Positions 53,526 to 63,075 of a DNA stretch of 64,000 nucleotides are shown piece by piece. The position numbers were made by a program, and so were the translations under genes. The DNA is from CAZJFC01 sp964545245 (lineage in GTDB: Bacteria > Pseudomonadota > Alphaproteobacteria > Rickettsiales > 21-14-0-20-44-7), in the NCBI GenBank assembly GCA_964545245.1, contig CAZJFC010000001.1:5323-69322 (forward strand). Reading direction: 5' to 3'. How positions within the stretch are numbered: the first letter of the stretch is position 1; each line of letters opens with the position of its first letter. The notes under the pieces were generated by a model. It saw nothing but the letters and a program-made list of their open reading frames with translations. It searched no databases and was not told the DNA's origin.

Positions 53526-53552
53526 TGCAGCTACTCCCTATGCCATTATTCC

Positions 53553-53933
53553 TTATGCTTTTATTCCACCTGCGAGGTCAATTGACTGGCCTGCCTTAAG
53601 TGTAACAATCGCTTTTTTGTAATTATTCCTTCTGCCGTACCTACCGCGGAAAGCCTTGATTTTTCCGTCATAGTTCACGACATTCACTTTGGTTACCTCA
53701 ACGCCGAAGATAGCTTCGACAGCGTTTTTAACCTGGGTTTTTGTTCCGTCCACGGCGACTTTGAAAACATATTTGCCTAAAGAGTTGGCAATGGTTGATT
53801 TTTCGGTAATGACCGGTGACAGGATGACATCATAAGAAGCGGCGGTCGCGGTTTTTTTCGCGGCTTTTACCGGCTTCTTGTCAGCCTTCGGGGCTTTTTT
53901 CCTAGGTTCGGTCTTTGCGGTTTCAGTAGCCAT
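53553..53933 (-). CDS. rplW: 50S ribosomal protein L23 with Lys/Ala-rich extension
   Basis: L23 is the docking point for trigger factor and SRP at the tunnel exit. The core YDVILSPVITEKSTIANSLG and FGVEVTKVNVVNYDGKIKAF is complete. About 30 Lys/Ala residues precede it, giving 126 residues instead of about 100. The start overlaps the rplD stop (TAATG). Confidence 0.97.
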   Translation of the reverse strand: MATETAKTEPRKKAPKADKKPVKAAKKTATAASYDVILSPVITEKSTIANSLGKYVFKVAVDGTKTQVKNAVEAIFGVEVTKVNVVNYDGKIKAFRGRYGRRNNYKKAIVTLKAGQSIDLAGGIKA

Positions 53934-54553
53934 TATGCTAACCTCTCTTCAAGCTTTTTCACGGCAGCCTCGGTTATCACGAGTTTTTCGTGGCGGAGGA
54001 TGTCATAAACGTTTGCGCCGATTGTCGGCAGCACGTCGATCCCGTGGATGTTGGATGATGCTTTTTTCAGGTTGCCGTCAACTGTTTCAGCGTCAATGAT
54101 GAGCACCGATTTCCAGCCGAATTTTTTGGCAATGCCTGCAAAATCCTTGGTTTTGGCAGATTTCAGCGCAGCTTCCTTCAGTATGATGAGGCTGTCATTT
54201 GCCGCTTTCGATGAAAGCGCCATTTTGAGGCCGAGCGCGCGGACTTTTTTCGGGAGGTCGGTTGCGTGGGAGCGGACAACCGGGCCGAAAATAGTAGCGC
54301 CGCCGCGGAAATGCGCGGAGCGGAGGGAACCGGCGCGTGCGCGGCCAGTGCCTTTCTGGTTCCACGGTTTTTTGGTCGTGCCGGAAATTTCGCTGATGGT
54401 CCTTGTCTTGTGCGTACCGGCGCGGCGTTTCGCGAGCTGCCAGTTCACGACGCGGTGAAGAATATCCGCGCGCGGCTCAACGCCGAAAATCGCATCATTC
54501 AGTGTCACTTCGCCTGACTCTTTGGAGTCGATTGTGTAAAGTTTTACTTTCAT
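53933..54553 (-). CDS. rplD: 50S ribosomal protein L4
   Basis: L4 lines the exit tunnel and, in some bacteria, regulates the S10 operon. From ATG 54553 it has 206 residues, with the tunnel loop KPWNQKGTGRARAGSLRSAH and FRGGATIFGP. A frame to 54634 would add an unlikely basic leader that runs through the repeat at 54567-54602. Confidence 0.97.
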   Translation of the reverse strand: MKVKLYTIDSKESGEVTLNDAIFGVEPRADILHRVVNWQLAKRRAGTHKTRTISEISGTTKKPWNQKGTGRARAGSLRSAHFRGGATIFGPVVRSHATDLPKKVRALGLKMALSSKAANDSLIILKEAALKSAKTKDFAGIAKKFGWKSVLIIDAETVDGNLKKASSNIHGIDVLPTIGANVYDILRHEKLVITEAAVKKLEERLA

Positions 54554-54566
54554 AATTATTTTCCCA

Positions 54567-54602
54567 AATCCTCGGCTTCGCTTTGCGAAGGCCGGGGATA
54601 TC
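54567..54602. repeat. 36-nt hairpin repeat, copy A (rplC-rplD spacer)
   Basis: AATCCTC (54567-54573), arms GGC-TTCGC / GCGAA-G-GCC, loop TTT, then GGGGATATC (54594-54602). It begins directly after the rplC stop codon. It has the same length and layout as copies B and C, with different arm bases that still pair. Confidence 0.75.
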
Positions 54603-55346
54603 TTAGTTTTGGTTCTCCTGTTTAGTTTCCTCACTCACGGGTTCCCCAGCACTTGCTTCGCTCGGCTGAGGATTAGCGGTTTTAATCTTTGCCGGGTATG
54701 TCGCATCCTGCGGCGCCATGATCTTCACGGCATCCTTGATGATGACCCTGCTGCCTTCCGCGCCGGGGACTGAGCCCCTGACGACGATAAGGCCGAGTTC
54801 GTCATCAACCTGTACAACCTCGATATTCTGGGTGGTTACGTTGACGGAACCCATATGTCCGGCCATTTTCTTGCCTTTGAAGACCTTGCCCGGATCCTGG
54901 CGCTGGCCGGTCGAACCGTGCGAGCGGTGGGAGACGGAAACGCCGTGCGAAGCTTCAAGGCCGCGGAAATTGTGGCGCTTCATAACGCCCGCGAAGCCGC
55001 GGCCGATGGTTACGCCCTGAATGTCCACGAACTGGCCGGTGACAAAGTGGCTGGGCAGGATTTCACTGCCTACAGGCACGAGGTTTTCTTTCGCCACGCG
55101 GAATTCGACCAGCTTGCGTTTCGCTTCAACTTTCGCTTTTGCGAAAATGCCTTTTTGCGGCTTGTTCACGTGTTTTGGTTTTGCTGTTTCAACACCGATG
55201 ACAACGGCGTTATAGCCGTCGCGTTCTTCGGTTTTCTGGCCGATGACCACAGGGTCTTTCACCTGCAGGAGCGTTACGGGAATGCTCCTGTCATTTGAAA
55301 GAACGCTGGTCATGCCCAGTTTTGTTGCTACTAATCCTGTTCTCAT
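54603..55346 (-). CDS. rplC: 50S ribosomal protein L3
   Basis: L3 starts large-subunit assembly near the peptidyl-transferase centre. From ATG 55346 it has 247 residues: [20 protein letters not shown], the [20 protein letters not shown] loop and [20 protein letters not shown]. About 30 acidic/polar residues extend the C-terminus. The frame to 55412 is longer but overlaps rpsJ. Confidence 0.97.
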   Translation of the reverse strand: MRTGLVATKLGMTSVLSNDRSIPVTLLQVKDPVVIGQKTEERDGYNAVVIGVETAKPKHVNKPQKGIFAKAKVEAKRKLVEFRVAKENLVPVGSEILPSHFVTGQFVDIQGVTIGRGFAGVMKRHNFRGLEASHGVSVSHRSHGSTGQRQDPGKVFKGKKMAGHMGSVNVTTQNIEVVQVDDELGLIVVRGSVPGAEGSRVIIKDAVKIMAPQDATYPAKIKTANPQPSEASAGEPVSEETKQENQN

Positions 55347-55347
55347 G

Positions 55348-55662
55348 TTAGTTACCTGATTTAATTTCCACGTTAACGCCGGCAGGGAGTTCAAGTTTGC
55401 CGAGCGCCTCAACGGTTTGAGGGGTGACGTTCTTGATATCTATCAGCCTTGCGTGAGTCCTGATCTCAAACTGCTCGCGCGATTTTTTATCAACATGGGG
55501 TGAGCGGTTGACGGTGAAAACCTTGCGGTTCTGCGGTAGCGGTATCGGGCCGCTGACATCGGAACCGGTACGCTTGGCGGTCGCCACGATCTCACGCGCT
55601 GATTTATCCACCATGATGTGCTCGAAGCCTTTGAGTTTTATCCTGATTTTCTGTGTTGCCAT
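55348..55662 (-). CDS. rpsJ: 30S ribosomal protein S10
   Basis: S10 is a head protein and, as NusE, takes part in antitermination. From ATG 55662 it has 104 residues: [40 protein letters not shown] and [20 protein letters not shown]. It lies directly after fusA; the usual tuf gene between them is missing. Confidence 0.98.
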   Translation of the reverse strand: MATQKIRIKLKGFEHIMVDKSAREIVATAKRTGSDVSGPIPLPQNRKVFTVNRSPHVDKKSREQFEIRTHARLIDIKNVTPQTVEALGKLELPAGVNVEIKSGN

Positions 55663-55690
55663 AGTTTTTCCTTTTGAACCTCTGATTCCC

Positions 55691-57781
55691 TTATGCGACT
55701 TTCTTTTTGATTTCCTCAGCGACGTTTGCCGGAACCGGCTCATAGTGGCTGAATATCATGGTCGGGGTACCGCGTCCCTGCGTCATTGAACGGAGGGTCG
55801 AGATATAGCCGAACATGCTTGAAAGCGGCACGTTTGCATTGATAACTTTTGCGTTTCCGCGCTCATCCATGCCGAGGATCTGGCCGCGGCGGGAGTTGAG
55901 GTCGCCGATAACATCGCCCATATATTCCTCAGGGGTGATGACTTCGACTTTCATGATCGGCTCAAGCAGCACCGGGCCTGCTTTGGCGATGCCTTCACGG
56001 AAGGCCGCGCGCGCTGCGATCTCGAATGCGAGGGCGCTGGAGTCGACATCGTGGTAAGCGCCGTCAACGAGGGTGGCTTTGAAGTCAATGGTCGGGAACC
56101 CGGCAACGACGCCGGTTTCTTTTTGCGCTTTAAGGCCTTTTTCAACACCTGGGATGTATTCCTTGGGAACCGAACCGCCGACGATTTTCTGGTCGAAAGC
56201 AAAGCCCGAACCGCGCTCGCCCGGTTCAAAATCAATGATGACACGTGCGAACTGGCCTGAACCGCCGGATTGTTTCTTGTGGGTATAGTCAACCTGGAAT
56301 GGTTTGGTGATGGTTTCGCGGTAAGCTACTTGCGGAGCGCCGATATTGGTTTCGACCTTGAACTCGCGTTTCATGCGGTCAACGATGATCTCAAGGTGAA
56401 GCTCGCCCATGCCTTTAAGGATGGTCTGGCCGGTTTCCTCGTTTGATTCAACGCGCAGCGATGGGTCTTCCGCGATGAGGCGGCCAATGGCAAGGCCCAT
56501 TTTTTCCTGGTCGGCTTTGGTTTTCGGCTCAACCGCGATCTCAATGACCGGGTCAGGGAATTCCATACGCTCAAGGATGACCGGCTTGTCCGGGTTGGAA
56601 AGCGTGTCACCGGTAGTGGTGTCTTTAAGGCCCGCGATGGCGACGATGTCACCGGCGTAAGCTTCCTTGATGTCCTCGCGGTTGTTTGCGTGCATGAGGA
56701 GCATGCGGCCAACGCGTTCTTTTTTGTCTTTTACGGTATTTTGCACGTATGAACCGGCATCAAGCTTGCCGGAATAAACGCGGACGAAAGTAAGCGAGCC
56801 GACGAATGGGTCGTTCATGATCTTGAACGCAAGGCCGGCAAACGGCGCGGTATCGCTGCAAGGAACGGAAACTTCTTTTTCGTGGTCATCAGCGTCAACG
56901 CCTTTGATTTCGGCGACGTCGATCGGGGCAGGGAGGTATTCGACAACGGCGTCAAGCATGGTCTGCACGCCTTTGTTCTTGAATGAAGAACCGTTCACGA
57001 CCGGGAAGAAGATGCGCTCGATAGTGCCCTTGCGGATGCATTTCCTAAGGGTTTCAACGGGAATCTCTTTACCGTTGAGGTAGTCGTCCATTGCGGCATC
57101 ATCGGCCTCAACTGCGGTTTCGATGAGTTTCTCACGGTAAGCTTCGGCTTCTGCCTTAAGCTCCGCGCGGATATCCTGTTCGCGGAAAGTAGCGCCGAGC
57201 TGTTCGCCGTCCCACACGATTTCTTTCATTTTAACGACGTCGACCACGCCTTCATATTTGTCTTCGGAGCCGATCGGGAAATTGATGACGAGCGGGCGGG
57301 CGCCGAGGCGGTCAACCATCATGTCCACGCAGCGCTTGAAATTCGCGCCGATACGGTCCATTTTGTTCACATAGCAGATACGCGGGACTTCGTATTTATC
57401 GGCCTGGCGCCATACGGTTTCGGATTGCGGCTCAACACCGGCAACCGAGTCGAATACGGCAACCGCGCCGTCGAGGACGCGCATAGAGCGCTCAACCTCG
57501 ATGGTGAAGTCAACGTGGCCGGGGGTGTCGATGATGTTAATGCGGTATTGCTGGTCGTCTTTCGTCCAGAAGCAGGTAGTTGCTGCGGAAGTGATGGTGA
57601 TGCCGCGCTCCTGTTCCTGAACCATCCAGTCCATGGTGGCTGCGCCTTCATGCACTTCGCCAATCTTGTGCGATTTACCGGTATAGTAGAGGATACGCTC
57701 GGTGGTAGTGGTCTTGCCCGCGTCGATGTGGGCGCAGATACCGATGTTTCTGTAGTGTTGAAGTTGGGTGGTGCGTGCCAT
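55691..57781 (-). CDS. fusA: Elongation factor G
   Basis: EF-G is the GTPase that translocates tRNAs on the ribosome. The 696-residue protein has the P-loop [49 protein letters not shown] and domain IV/V phrases [16 protein letters not shown] and [23 protein letters not shown] [20 protein letters not shown]. Complete. It sits between rpsG (141-base spacer) and rpsJ (28 bases). Confidence 0.98.
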   Translation of the reverse strand: MARTTQLQHYRNIGICAHIDAGKTTTTERILYYTGKSHKIGEVHEGAATMDWMVQEQERGITITSAATTCFWTKDDQQYRINIIDTPGHVDFTIEVERSMRVLDGAVAVFDSVAGVEPQSETVWRQADKYEVPRICYVNKMDRIGANFKRCVDMMVDRLGARPLVINFPIGSEDKYEGVVDVVKMKEIVWDGEQLGATFREQDIRAELKAEAEAYREKLIETAVEADDAAMDDYLNGKEIPVETLRKCIRKGTIERIFFPVVNGSSFKNKGVQTMLDAVVEYLPAPIDVAEIKGVDADDHEKEVSVPCSDTAPFAGLAFKIMNDPFVGSLTFVRVYSGKLDAGSYVQNTVKDKKERVGRMLLMHANNREDIKEAYAGDIVAIAGLKDTTTGDTLSNPDKPVILERMEFPDPVIEIAVEPKTKADQEKMGLAIGRLIAEDPSLRVESNEETGQTILKGMGELHLEIIVDRMKREFKVETNIGAPQVAYRETITKPFQVDYTHKKQSGGSGQFARVIIDFEPGERGSGFAFDQKIVGGSVPKEYIPGVEKGLKAQKETGVVAGFPTIDFKATLVDGAYHDVDSSALAFEIAARAAFREGIAKAGPVLLEPIMKVEVITPEEYMGDVIGDLNSRRGQILGMDERGNAKVINANVPLSSMFGYISTLRSMTQGRGTPTMIFSHYEPVPANVAEEIKKKVA

Positions 57782-57922
57782 AAATTTTTCTGGAAATCGG
57801 GAAATTGTGAAATTGGGATATTGAGAATATTATTCTCGTTTTTCCTGTTTTTAATTTCCTGCTTCCATCTCCTTCTTATTTTTCTCGTTTTCTCAAATTC
57901 TCATTTTTACAATTTCTTCAAA

Positions 57923-58390
57923 TTACCATTTGAAGTGGCTGAATGCGCGGTTCGCTTCGGCCATCTTGTGGGTTTCTTCGCGTTTTTTCACTGCGTTCCC
58001 GCGGTCTTGCAGAGCGTCGAGAAGCTCACCGGAAAGGCGCAGGGGCATGGTTTTTTCGGAACGCTTGCGGGCGGAATCGATGATCCAGCGCAGCGCGAGG
58101 GCGACAGAGCGGCTTTCGCGCACTTCCATCGGAACCTGATAGGTTGCGCCGCCGACGCGGCGGGAGCGGACTTCCACCGAAGGGCGGACTTTTTTCAGGG
58201 CTTCCTGGAAAACTTCGAGCGCGTCACGTTTGGTTTTATCGGCGATGATGTCGAGCGCGTCATAAACGATTTTTTCTGCCGCGGATTTTTTGCCGTCATA
58301 CATGATGTTGTTGACGAGCTTGGCGAGCACCAGATTGTGGTATTTCGCATCCGGGTGGATTTTTCTGACTGCGGCTTTTCTTCTTCTCAT
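57923..58390 (-). CDS. rpsG: 30S ribosomal protein S7
   Basis: S7 organises the head of the small subunit at the E site. The 155-residue protein has [39 protein letters not shown] and [20 protein letters not shown], and ends NRAFSHFKW. Normal length. A 163-base spacer with two hairpin repeats separates it from rpsL. Confidence 0.98.
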   Translation of the reverse strand: MRRRKAAVRKIHPDAKYHNLVLAKLVNNIMYDGKKSAAEKIVYDALDIIADKTKRDALEVFQEALKKVRPSVEVRSRRVGGATYQVPMEVRESRSVALALRWIIDSARKRSEKTMPLRLSGELLDALQDRGNAVKKREETHKMAEANRAFSHFKW

Positions 58391-58403
58391 TGTTTTATCT
58401 CCA

Positions 58404-58439
58404 AATCCTCAACTTGGCGTAGCCGATGTTGGGGATCTC
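58404..58439. repeat. 36-nt hairpin repeat, copy B (rpsL-rpsG spacer)
   Basis: AATCCTC (58404-58410), arms AAC-TTGGC / GCCGA-T-GTT, loop GTA, then GGGGATCTC (58431-58439). Same orientation as copy A. Compared with A the arm bases differ on both sides but still pair. Confidence 0.75.
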
Positions 58440-58511
58440 GTTGTTTAGCTTTTGTTTCCTTTTTTAGTCCGACTCGGCTGCTGCTTTATCGGGGTAGTCG
58501 ATTCTCCTCTT

Positions 58512-58547
58512 GAGATCCCCGTGATTCACTTCGTGAACACGAGGATT
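58512..58547. repeat. 36-nt hairpin repeat, copy C (rpsL-rpsG spacer, inverted)
   Basis: The reverse complement reads AATCCTC, arms GTG-TTCAC / GTGAA-T-CAC, loop GAA, then GGGGATCTC. It lies in the opposite orientation to copy B, 72 bases away, and a few bases after the rpsL stop. Confidence 0.75.
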
Positions 58548-58553
58548 AGAAGG

Positions 58554-58925
58554 TTATTTCGGTCTTTTCGCCCCATATAATGAACGGCGCTGTTTGCGGT
58601 CTTTCACACCTTGCGTATCAAGCGTGCCACGCAGGATGTGGTAACGGACGCCCGGAAGGTCTTTCACGCGGCCGCCGCGGATAAGGACAACGGAGTGTTC
58701 CTGTAAATTATGGCCTTCGCCGGGAATGTATGATGAAACTTCGAAACCGTTGGTAAGGCGCACACGCGCGACTTTACGAAGGGCTGAGTTAGGTTTTTTC
58801 GGGGTGGTTGTGTAAACCCGTGTGCAAACGCCGCGTTTTTGCGGGCAGGCCTTCAATGCGGGAACCTTGTTACGGTGCGAAAGAGGCTTTCTCGGTTTTC
58901 TAACCAATTGGTTAATTGTAGGCAT
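58554..58925 (-). CDS. rpsL: 30S ribosomal protein S12
   Basis: S12 sits at the decoding centre and is the site of streptomycin-resistance mutations. The 123-residue protein has [40 protein letters not shown] and [20 protein letters not shown]. The Lys in TTPKKPNS is the wild-type, streptomycin-sensitive state. It heads the str operon. Confidence 0.98.
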   Translation of the reverse strand: MPTINQLVRKPRKPLSHRNKVPALKACPQKRGVCTRVYTTTPKKPNSALRKVARVRLTNGFEVSSYIPGEGHNLQEHSVVLIRGGRVKDLPGVRYHILRGTLDTQGVKDRKQRRSLYGAKRPK

Positions 58926-58967
58926 TTTTAATATCCGTTTTGTTTATCGACCAAAACTAGTCATAGC

Positions 58968-59022
58968 CCCTGACCCCATGTCAGGGAGCGCGGAATATAG
59001 TTAGGCCGTTGTGATGAGTCAA
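58968..59022 (-). promoter_or_regulatory. Promoter of the str operon with a hairpin at the predicted mRNA 5' end
   Basis: On the minus strand TTGACT (59022-59017), 17 bases, TATATT (58999-58994) give a strong promoter with a predicted start near 58987. A perfect 7-bp inverted repeat, CCCTGAC / GTCAGGG with a five-base loop (58986-58968), lies just at that start, about 45 bases before the rpsL ATG. Confidence 0.65.
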
Positions 59023-59688
59023 GCACAAAAATAAATATTTTTTCCGCGTGACTGTTTTTATTTTTACGCCGGTGCTATAACCAAGGCCGGCTGCGGGTTT
59101 TACCCATGATATGAGGTTCCGGTTCTCTCCGCGTTTTTTTCCGGCTGGAAACAAACCCGAATAATTTTTTGAACTGCTTTTTGACGCCCGGTTTTTTTAG
59201 TACCCCATCCGGATTAGTTATCCCGCTTCGTATCTGCCCCGTTTTGATTATGCAATTTCAACAATAAAAATAAAAAGCGGCAGGGAATTTCCCAGCCCAC
59301 CAACCTGCCATAATACCTCAACCTTAGGGCGAAGTCAAGAAATTTATGCAACTTTATGGTTAATGTGGTTTAACCAAGGTTAATGGATAGGTATGGGTAA
59401 AGGGGGAAGGATAACGGGGGATGGGGGAGGAAAGGCAGGGTGCGGAAGAAAGTCTGTAGTCGGTGGTCGGTAGTTTATTTGCTATTATCCAATTGAAATT
59501 CCTGTCTTTTTCCTGTCATTCCCGGCTTGACCGGAGATCCGGGGAGGTTGCCCCCTCACCAGACCCCCGCTCTACGGCGGGGGTGACGGGGAATAGCGGC
59601 TGGGTGACGGGGAATAGCGTGTCGGGAGTGACGACAAATGGCATCGGGAGTGATGGGCAAAACTAACGCTTAAGTTCCGTTATCGGCT
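59023..59688. other. Long spacer upstream of the str operon
   Basis: No gene or RNA can be supported in these 666 bases. Features seen: two GGTTAATG repeats near 59357-59387 around a GGTTTAACC palindrome, a GC-rich scrap with GTCATTCCCGG (59515-59525) typical of dispersed 'CATTCCCGG' elements, and a short tandem repeat at 59581-59619. Confidence 0.6.
59581..59619. repeat. Short tandem repeat, 21-bp unit
   Basis: GGGTGACGGGGAATAGCG occurs at 59581-59598 and again at 59602-59619, a unit of 21 bases. It lies in GC-rich repeat debris. Confidence 0.8.
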
Positions 59689-61827
59689 TTAAGGGGTGCT
59701 TTTACACTTGTCGCGGCTGTCTTCCGGCAGTGAGCCGTAATAGCAATGCGGGTAGTTGGAGTGGTACATCCCGGTCAGGTTGCCGTCTTTCTTCCGCACC
59801 GGCGGTTCCCCGGCCTGCTGGCGGCCATCGGCATATTTCGAGCAACCGCTTAAGGTGAAGTCCTGCTCCTGCCTGTCCCAGACGACGATGCCGCTGAGGG
59901 AGTTTTTGTGGGAATCCTGGTTGAACCCTATCCAATATTCATAGCGGCCGTTATCCTCGGTTTTCCAGAGGGTGGAACCGCTTCCCTGCTGGTCATTATA
60001 TGGCGTATTGAAACCAACCTTGATTTCCCCGCCCCATAGGTTACATACGGAAACCTCGTCAGGCATATCGCATTTCGCTTGCCTGTAATCCGTTTCACAG
60101 TTTACTTCAGGGGGAGCTGCTATACCTTTCCTGCATGCCATACCTTTTAGGCTATGTGTCTGGCAGTTTCCATTTTTATCGCAACCGCTGCCGTAGTTTT
60201 TGAGTTCCATGCTAAGATAATTGCCATCAATTTCCGTACTGCATTTGGCCGAGCTTTTTCCGGTCGAGCAACCACTTACCCACATCCAGGCACTCTTACT
60301 TAATGAACTTGCAGTACCGTTCTGCTTTATTTTTGGATTGCATTGTTCAGATGAATCCGTGCCTTTTTTATAAGTGGCGTCACATTCAACTTTGCGGCAT
60401 GAAGCTGAGCACTTGTCTGTTCCCGGCTTTTTTTTCGCTTTAGCGGTTAATGTATATTCGTTGCAGTTACCGTTTTTATCACATCCATTGCTATAATTGT
60501 GAAGCCTCAGGCGGAGCTTGCCATCCTTCTTGATGGTTTTGCACTTTGCATTGCCGGAATTGGTCTTGCACGAGCCATCCCATTGCCATTTATCTGTTCT
60601 TAGGTCACCCTCGGTACCTCTGGGCGTGCACTCTTCACCGCTATCGCTGCCAGAGCTATATTTTGCGGTGCAACTTACCGATATTTTATCACTAGTGAAC
60701 CCACAGCCTATAGGTTCATTGCAGTCTATCAGCCCCTCATTTTTTTGTGCTTTACCGGATAGGGTATAGGTTATACTGTTATTACTACACTTATCACCTG
60801 ATTTAGTTAACTGCAAACGCAGGTCGCCACCATCCCTACCTTGATAGCACTTGTGGTCAGGGCTTACACTACATTTAGTTCCCGGTTTCCATCGCCAGTT
60901 CCTGTCTAGTTTTCTGTTACCTACTTCAGGGTTGCATGATTCGTCTTTGTCCGAACCCGACACGCAGTTTGCGGTGCATGAGACATCGTAATCAACCCAG
61001 TTGATCTTGAGGCATGGTTGCTGGCATCCTTTGAGCGCCGAATTAGCGGTGGCGGAAGTAAAAGACGGGGAAGGGTTACCATCGAAGCATTTACAGCTAT
61101 TTTCAATAACTTCCTCATACCACTCTTCGCCGCAATTCTTGGCGACGCGGACCTTTATATTTCCTTCCTGCCTTATGCCGTTTTCTCCTATTGGGCAAGG
61201 GCGGTCTTCCGTATATTCCTGCGGCACGCAACAGGTGTTGTCAACCGTTTCCCAGCTGCTCCATTCGCTGTCCCAGTTATGCGTTGTGTTGTTTCTACAT
61301 AAATATGTGCGGCGTTTTTCTATGCTGCCGTCGCTGTTGGCGTCCGGGCAGGCTTCCTCCTTGTTCTGGACGAATGCCACGCATTTGACCGGGGCTTTCG
61401 CTTCCGAGCATACGAGCTGGAAACCGGGGTCATTGGCGGTTTTCTCCTTAACGCTATAAGGAACTTTCACGCAGCCTTTAACGGTTATCAAGTCGCCTTG
61501 AAGGCGGGCGGAGAATTTTTCAAGGTCAGGTTCGCCAAGCTTGCTGTCCCGTGCGACATTGGACAGCCATGCCTCAAGCGCGTATTTGTGGATCTCGTCA
61601 GGGGTTAAGGCTTCCCCTGCCGGTCTTTCAAGTTTCAGCATTGCTTTTTGTAAGTGTTCCGCTGTACTGAGCGCGGAAGAATCAGTGGCGTTGTTGTTAT
61701 TGGAAAACTCCGTCTGCGCCGAGTTGAGGTCAAGCGTGAGGACGAGGACGATTAGCAACAGCGGCAGCATAAGCGCCGCGATTATCAGTATATTGCCCGA
61801 ATCATTGCCCGTAAATTTTTTTATCAT
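59689..61827 (-). CDS. Cysteine-rich repeat protein with TadE/TadG-type membrane anchor
   Basis: The 712-residue protein begins like a TadG protein: MIKKFTGNDSGNILIIAALM and one membrane helix (about 13-32), then LDLNSAQTEFSNNNNATDSS. A linker follows, with several Cys. Residues about 269-369, 371-476 and 477-579 are three tandem repeats of about 100 residues, each with SCTAxY/ECDATY-type start, a GSD/GTD-x-x-E-x-C motif, a WxW or WMW, KC, and GCDKNGNC (448-455 and 548-555; GDKCSNN in the first). The last 120 residues (CNLWGGEIKVGFNTPYNDQQ onward) form a separate Trp/Gly-rich end. The Cys pattern implies disulphides outside the cytoplasm. Function unknown; a surface or adhesive pilus-linked role is a guess. 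Confidence 0.75.
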   Translation of the reverse strand: MIKKFTGNDSGNILIIAALMLPLLLIVLVLTLDLNSAQTEFSNNNNATDSSALSTAEHLQKAMLKLERPAGEALTPDEIHKYALEAWLSNVARDSKLGEPDLEKFSARLQGDLITVKGCVKVPYSVKEKTANDPGFQLVCSEAKAPVKCVAFVQNKEEACPDANSDGSIEKRRTYLCRNNTTHNWDSEWSSWETVDNTCCVPQEYTEDRPCPIGENGIRQEGNIKVRVAKNCGEEWYEEVIENSCKCFDGNPSPSFTSATANSALKGCQQPCLKINWVDYDVSCTANCVSGSDKDESCNPEVGNRKLDRNWRWKPGTKCSVSPDHKCYQGRDGGDLRLQLTKSGDKCSNNSITYTLSGKAQKNEGLIDCNEPIGCGFTSDKISVSCTAKYSSGSDSGEECTPRGTEGDLRTDKWQWDGSCKTNSGNAKCKTIKKDGKLRLRLHNYSNGCDKNGNCNEYTLTAKAKKKPGTDKCSASCRKVECDATYKKGTDSSEQCNPKIKQNGTASSLSKSAWMWVSGCSTGKSSAKCSTEIDGNYLSMELKNYGSGCDKNGNCQTHSLKGMACRKGIAAPPEVNCETDYRQAKCDMPDEVSVCNLWGGEIKVGFNTPYNDQQGSGSTLWKTEDNGRYEYWIGFNQDSHKNSLSGIVVWDRQEQDFTLSGCSKYADGRQQAGEPPVRKKDGNLTGMYHSNYPHCYYGSLPEDSRDKCKSTP

Positions 61828-62018
61828 GACTCTGAACCCTAAGTTGAGCTAACCCTTGATATGCCAGAAATAGCATATATTTTTAATTTTAATAAAAATT
61901 GGTAAAAATTTAATTAATATACAAAAAATAACAGGGTAATCAGGTTTTTTTAGGGGCGGTTATGGTATTATTATCTCACGACTAAACAAATAGGCGCAGG
62001 TTAAGGTCGGGATGGCAG

Positions 62019-62897
62019 TTATATTTGTCTCTGGTTAACCGCGCCCAATTGTCCCGCCTGGCGTGAAAGCGCATTCAGCCTTTGCTTGGCAATATCGATT
62101 TCTTCCAGAACTTCTTGCGCGTCCCTGGTAATATCAACAGGCCTGTTGCCACTGACGACCTTTGTTTCGAGGTGTCGCGGAAGCCTGTCATCCAGTGCCG
62201 CGATACCGGATTTGTTTGTTGTGTAAGTTGTTGTTTCTATAGTGAAAATATTGTGGACGGCATCGCCGCATTCCAGATTTTCCCGAATAGGCCCCCAAAG
62301 TTCTGTCTCCATGCAATCAATGTATAGCCTTGTCTGTTTCTCAAAATATTCCCAGATTTTGTGAACGCTTTCTGAGAAGGAAGCAAGTAATTGGCGGTAA
62401 TACCTCCTTGCAAATTCAAGGTCTGCTACTGTTAGGTCTTTGCCATCTGCCGGCACTATGTTGGCAGATTGTGGTTTTTGTAAATTAATGAGTTTTTCGC
62501 GTAATGTTCCCATTTGCGTGGCCATGACATCCAGTCCTTTCGCGGAATAAGAGAGAAAAGTTAGCAGGTCTGTGCCCAGAACTGCATATTCGGTGCTTGA
62601 GGGAAGAAGCGCCGTGCTGAGCTTTATAGTGAAATCCAGCTTATGGCGGTCCTCAAAATGCATCGCCAGCGACGCAGGCGTTAAAAACGATTCGCCATAA
62701 TGCAGGCGTGATATTTCAGTGAACACAAATACAAAGGGGACTGATTCAATGGCAGCGTTAATCCCGCCTATATTAAGTTGATTAAGAGTCTTGCGCGAAT
62801 TGGATGATGTAAGGGCATGGTTTGAGATCAATTCGGAAAAAATAGATTCATGGTTGAGGCGTATTTGTGATAATGCTTTAAGTGTTTCGGATGTCAT
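62019..62897 (-). CDS. Helical protein of unknown function upstream of the Cys-rich Tad-like gene
   Basis: The 292-residue protein has no signal peptide and no clear membrane helix. It is mostly alpha-helical, with phrases LNQLNIGGINAAIESVPFVF, DLEFARRYYRQLLASFSESV and a C-terminal coiled-coil-like stretch (QEVLEEIDIAKQRLNALSRQ). No domain is recognised. It lies on the same strand 190 bases before the Cys-rich gene, across an AT-rich spacer that may hold that gene's promoter, so a common function is not shown. Confidence 0.55.
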   Translation of the reverse strand: MTSETLKALSQIRLNHESIFSELISNHALTSSNSRKTLNQLNIGGINAAIESVPFVFVFTEISRLHYGESFLTPASLAMHFEDRHKLDFTIKLSTALLPSSTEYAVLGTDLLTFLSYSAKGLDVMATQMGTLREKLINLQKPQSANIVPADGKDLTVADLEFARRYYRQLLASFSESVHKIWEYFEKQTRLYIDCMETELWGPIRENLECGDAVHNIFTIETTTYTTNKSGIAALDDRLPRHLETKVVSGNRPVDITRDAQEVLEEIDIAKQRLNALSRQAGQLGAVNQRQI

Positions 62898-63075
62898 TGT
62901 TCGTTACCCGGTTGAATTACATTAAACTTTCTTAATTTATTGCTTTGCCTGTGTCAATAATTTTTTAAAAATTTAAATAGCGGTCAATTTTCGTAATGGG
63001 GAGAATACCCTTGAATTATGGATGTCGATACGTTAAACCCTTCAAAATTTTGTTTTTTTGTGAGCAGGGAGAATT

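Noticed and set aside
59510..59640. CRISPR-like array in GC-rich repeats
   Set aside because: Only two adjoining copies of a 21-bp tandem unit with no spacers; simple repeat debris.
62898..63075. tRNA or riboswitch upstream of carB
   Set aside because: AT-rich spacer with no cloverleaf or known aptamer features; no support.
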